This document shows, piece by piece, positions 5,345 through 6,632 of a stretch of 6,632 bases of DNA. Both the position numbers and the translations under genes were made by a program. The stretch's first letter is position 1; the number at the start of each line of letters is the position of its first letter. The DNA comes from Candidatus Mesolinea sp. UBA5823 (GTDB lineage Bacteria > Chloroflexota > Anaerolineae > Anaerolineales > Anaerolineaceae): positions 28,785 to 35,416 of the forward strand of contig DICP01000111.1 of the NCBI GenBank assembly GCA_002417685.1, given 5' to 3'. A model generated the notes under the pieces. The model had not been told where the DNA came from, did no database searches, and worked only from the letters and a program-made list of their open reading frames with translations.

Positions 5345-6301
5345 TTATTCAACCTGTAGGCACCAATAGAGTGCTTCGCCGTTGTCAGCGTTTAAGTTGA
5401 AAACAAGGCAATAGCGGCCTGGCTCGAGTGCTTCCTGCGGAGCGAGAATCGCAGTGCTGTTTTCTGCTGGTACGGTGGTGAAAGCCACAGGATTTCCTTC
5501 TTCATCAACGAATTGCAAGCGTTCGAGCCTAATCACTTGGTTGTTGATCACAACCTGGGGTTGAGTTTGAGCAGTGGGTGGAATACCATCATCAGTCTGC
5601 GGTGCATTCAAGCTCAGTTTCATTTCAGTATATTGCCTGTTTTCGAGGAGAAACACGCCCTCAGAAGGTGGCAGCACAGAGAGCACGGGGGTGGGTTTAG
5701 TCAAGAAAGGTATATCGACGTTGAGTAAGGTGGTTCCGATGAGGATCCCAATCACAACGAAAGCCATCAAAATCACGCCATAAATAAGAATGTCCACCCA
5801 AGCTTTGCGGCTCGATGCAGTAGGCGTGCGAAGAGGTGGTGTGGTTAGAGCTGTTGCGCTCTCTTCGTTCGAGGTTGCTTCAGTAGTGGGCGTCGATACA
5901 GGTTCCTCGGTTGGCTGAGCAGGCTCAGCTACTTCGGCTGCTAGAGCACTCTCAGCAGAGGGCTGTGGAGTGCTTTCCACACTGAATTTGGCAGGTTCAG
6001 CTTTGAACACGCCAATGGGTTTGGTGTAATCGGAAAGTTTTTCTCCCGGTTTGGGTGGAATATATTTCTTGCGTTCAATAAAAGCTAAGCCGCGCTGTGC
6101 AGGTTTATTGTTGGGATCGATCTCCAAGGCTTTTTTGAGAAAAATCGTTTGTTTGTCTTCATCTTCGATGATTGCAGCTAGCCACACCCATACATCGGCG
6201 TTCTCGGGTTCTTCAACGATAGCGTCTTTGAGATGCGCTAAGGCTTGCTCCATCTGACCAGATTTTGCTGCTTCGATGCCCTGTGAGAGAGAGGATGCCA
6301 T
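5345..6301 (-). CDS. TPR protein with single membrane anchor and extracytoplasmic C-terminal domain
   Basis: A 318-residue protein that I cannot assign to a named family. Residues 2-75 look like two tetratricopeptide repeats: the first holds GQMEQALAHLKDAI (15-28) and the second ends in FLKKALEIDPNN (54-65). Residues 100-164 form a low-complexity Pro/Thr/Ser/Glu/Ala linker. A hydrophobic span at about 168-192 (ILIYGVILMAFVVIGILIG) follows R165 and K166, and no signal peptide precedes the TPRs. The likely topology is therefore cytoplasmic TPRs and an outside C-terminal part. The last 100 residues look beta-rich, with C298 and C314 as a possible disulfide pair. TPRs usually bind proteins, so a scaffold or sensor role is possible but inferred. 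The ATG is preceded by GGAG (6313-6310) with an 8-nt spacer. The stop is 40 nt before the chosen start of the Nfn gene, implying one operon. No convincing promoter was found upstream. Confidence 0.85.
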   Translation of the reverse strand: MASSLSQGIEAAKSGQMEQALAHLKDAIVEEPENADVWVWLAAIIEDEDKQTIFLKKALEIDPNNKPAQRGLAFIERKKYIPPKPGEKLSDYTKPIGVFKAEPAKFSVESTPQPSAESALAAEVAEPAQPTEEPVSTPTTEATSNEESATALTTPPLRTPTASSRKAWVDILIYGVILMAFVVIGILIGTTLLNVDIPFLTKPTPVLSVLPPSEGVFLLENRQYTEMKLSLNAPQTDDGIPPTAQTQPQVVINNQVIRLERLQFVDEEGNPVAFTTVPAENSTAILAPQEALEPGRYCLVFNLNADNGEALYWCLQVE

Positions 6302-6429
6302 GGTAAATGCTCCGCTTCAAGATGATTTATTGGATAAAGTTTGCATTATTTTACCACAAGGCAATATTTTTATATAGATTTCATCTGAGAACGCAGTTTA
6401 TTTAAGGGAGGTTCGTGGAGTAAAAAAGC
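6302..6429. other. AT-rich intergenic spacer between divergent units
   Basis: This spacer separates the start of the TPR gene (-) from the promoter of tRNA-Pro(GGG) (+). It should contain the promoter of the TPR-Nfn unit. AT-rich stretches such as those at 6330-6380 offer several poor -10-like matches, but none is paired with a good -35 at standard spacing. I see no coding sequence in it. Confidence 0.5.
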
Positions 6430-6458
6430 TTGCACATAAACTCATGGGCATGTATAAT
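6430..6458 (+). promoter_or_regulatory. Promoter of tRNA-Pro(GGG)
   Basis: A perfect TATAAT (6453-6458) lies 17 bp after TTGCAC (6430-6435), a -35 box that keeps only the TTG. The expected start at about 6465 leaves a leader of only a few bases before the tRNA at 6469. The arrangement parallels that of the other proline tRNA: a perfect -10 with a poor -35. Confidence 0.78.
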
Positions 6459-6468
6459 CAAAAATGTT

Positions 6469-6543
6469 CGGGGCGTGGCGCAGTCCGGCTAGCGTGCTTG
6501 CATGGGGTGCAAGAGGTCCCGGGTTCGAATCCCGGCGCCCCGA
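6469..6543 (+). tRNA. tRNA-Pro, anticodon GGG
   Basis: The sequence folds into a full cloverleaf. The acceptor stem is CGGGGCG (6469-6475) with CGCCCCG (6536-6542). The D stem is GCGC/GCGT with one G-U pair. The anticodon stem is CTTGC/GCAAG (6497-6501, 6509-6513), and the loop ATGGGGT (6502-6508) places GGG at 6504-6506. The T arm is CCGGG/CCCGG around TTCGAAT (6524-6530). It reads proline codons CCC and CCU. The C1-G72 pair and A discriminator (6543) support proline identity. CCA is not encoded. Acceptor stem and T loop are identical to those of the tRNA-Pro at 305-379. Confidence 0.97.
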
Positions 6544-6548
6544 CAACC

Positions 6549-6575
6549 ACCGTCAGTTCAATACTGACGGTTTTT
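6549..6575 (+). terminator. Rho-independent terminator of tRNA-Pro(GGG)
   Basis: ACCGTCAG (6549-6556) pairs with CTGACGGT (6564-6571). One further T-A pair closes the loop, and a T run follows at 6571-6575. It begins six bases after the tRNA, which is therefore a single-gene unit. The remaining 57 bases of the window show no feature. Confidence 0.92.
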
Positions 6576-6632
6576 CGTTTATTTTTTAAGTGCATCGTGT
6601 CATGGCTAAATAGAAATGTCCTAATGCTGGCA

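Noticed and set aside
1..6632. CRISPR array, insertion sequence, riboswitch or toxin-antitoxin pair
   Set aside because: No spaced direct repeats, no transposase-like protein, no riboswitch core that I recognise and no small gene pair were found on either strand.

Overview
The window looks like chromosomal core sequence from an anaerobic bacterium, most plausibly a member of the Chloroflexota (class Anaerolineae). That guess rests on the one-chain NfnA-NfnB-type oxidoreductase, the TPR protein with a Thr/Pro/Glu-rich linker and one membrane span, the moderate GC content and the general protein style. It is an inference, since no rRNA or clade-defining marker is present.

Layout from left to right. 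(1) Positions 1-243 hold the 3' end of mutL on the + strand, with the metal-site motifs of the endonuclease type of MutL. (2) Positions 305-379 hold a tRNA-Pro(CGG) with its own promoter and a strong hairpin terminator. (3) Positions 486-2495 hold a 669-residue multi-span membrane glycosyltransferase of the GT39/ArnT/PMT type. (4) Positions 2530-2559 hold a hairpin flanked by A and T runs. It can end transcription both from the glycosyltransferase (+) and from the convergent cold-shock gene (-). (5) Positions 2589-2804 (-) hold a 71-residue cold-shock protein. A good promoter lies about 100 nt upstream of its start, leaving a leader with a possible pseudoknot that touches the ribosome binding site. 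(6) Positions 2962-5304 (-) hold a fused electron-bifurcating ferredoxin/NAD(H):NADP(H) oxidoreductase. It follows, about 40 nt downstream and probably as one transcript, (7) a TPR/membrane-anchored protein at 5345-6301 (-). (8) Positions 6469-6543 hold a second proline tRNA, tRNA-Pro(GGG), on the + strand with a perfect -10 box and its own terminator.

How the parts relate: the fused enzyme would balance NADH, NADPH and ferredoxin in a fermentative or other anaerobic metabolism. The TPR protein is its likely operon partner, with no known role. The glycosyltransferase probably moves a sugar from a polyprenyl-phosphate donor on the outer face of the membrane. The two tRNAs read CCG and CCC/CCU proline codons. 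The remaining proline isoacceptor (TGG) is not in the window.

I see no mobile element, CRISPR array, phage gene, defence gene or clear new system. The observations most worth following are the csp leader structure, the fused Nfn chain with its membrane TPR neighbour, and a hairpin that spans the stop codon of the Nfn gene.
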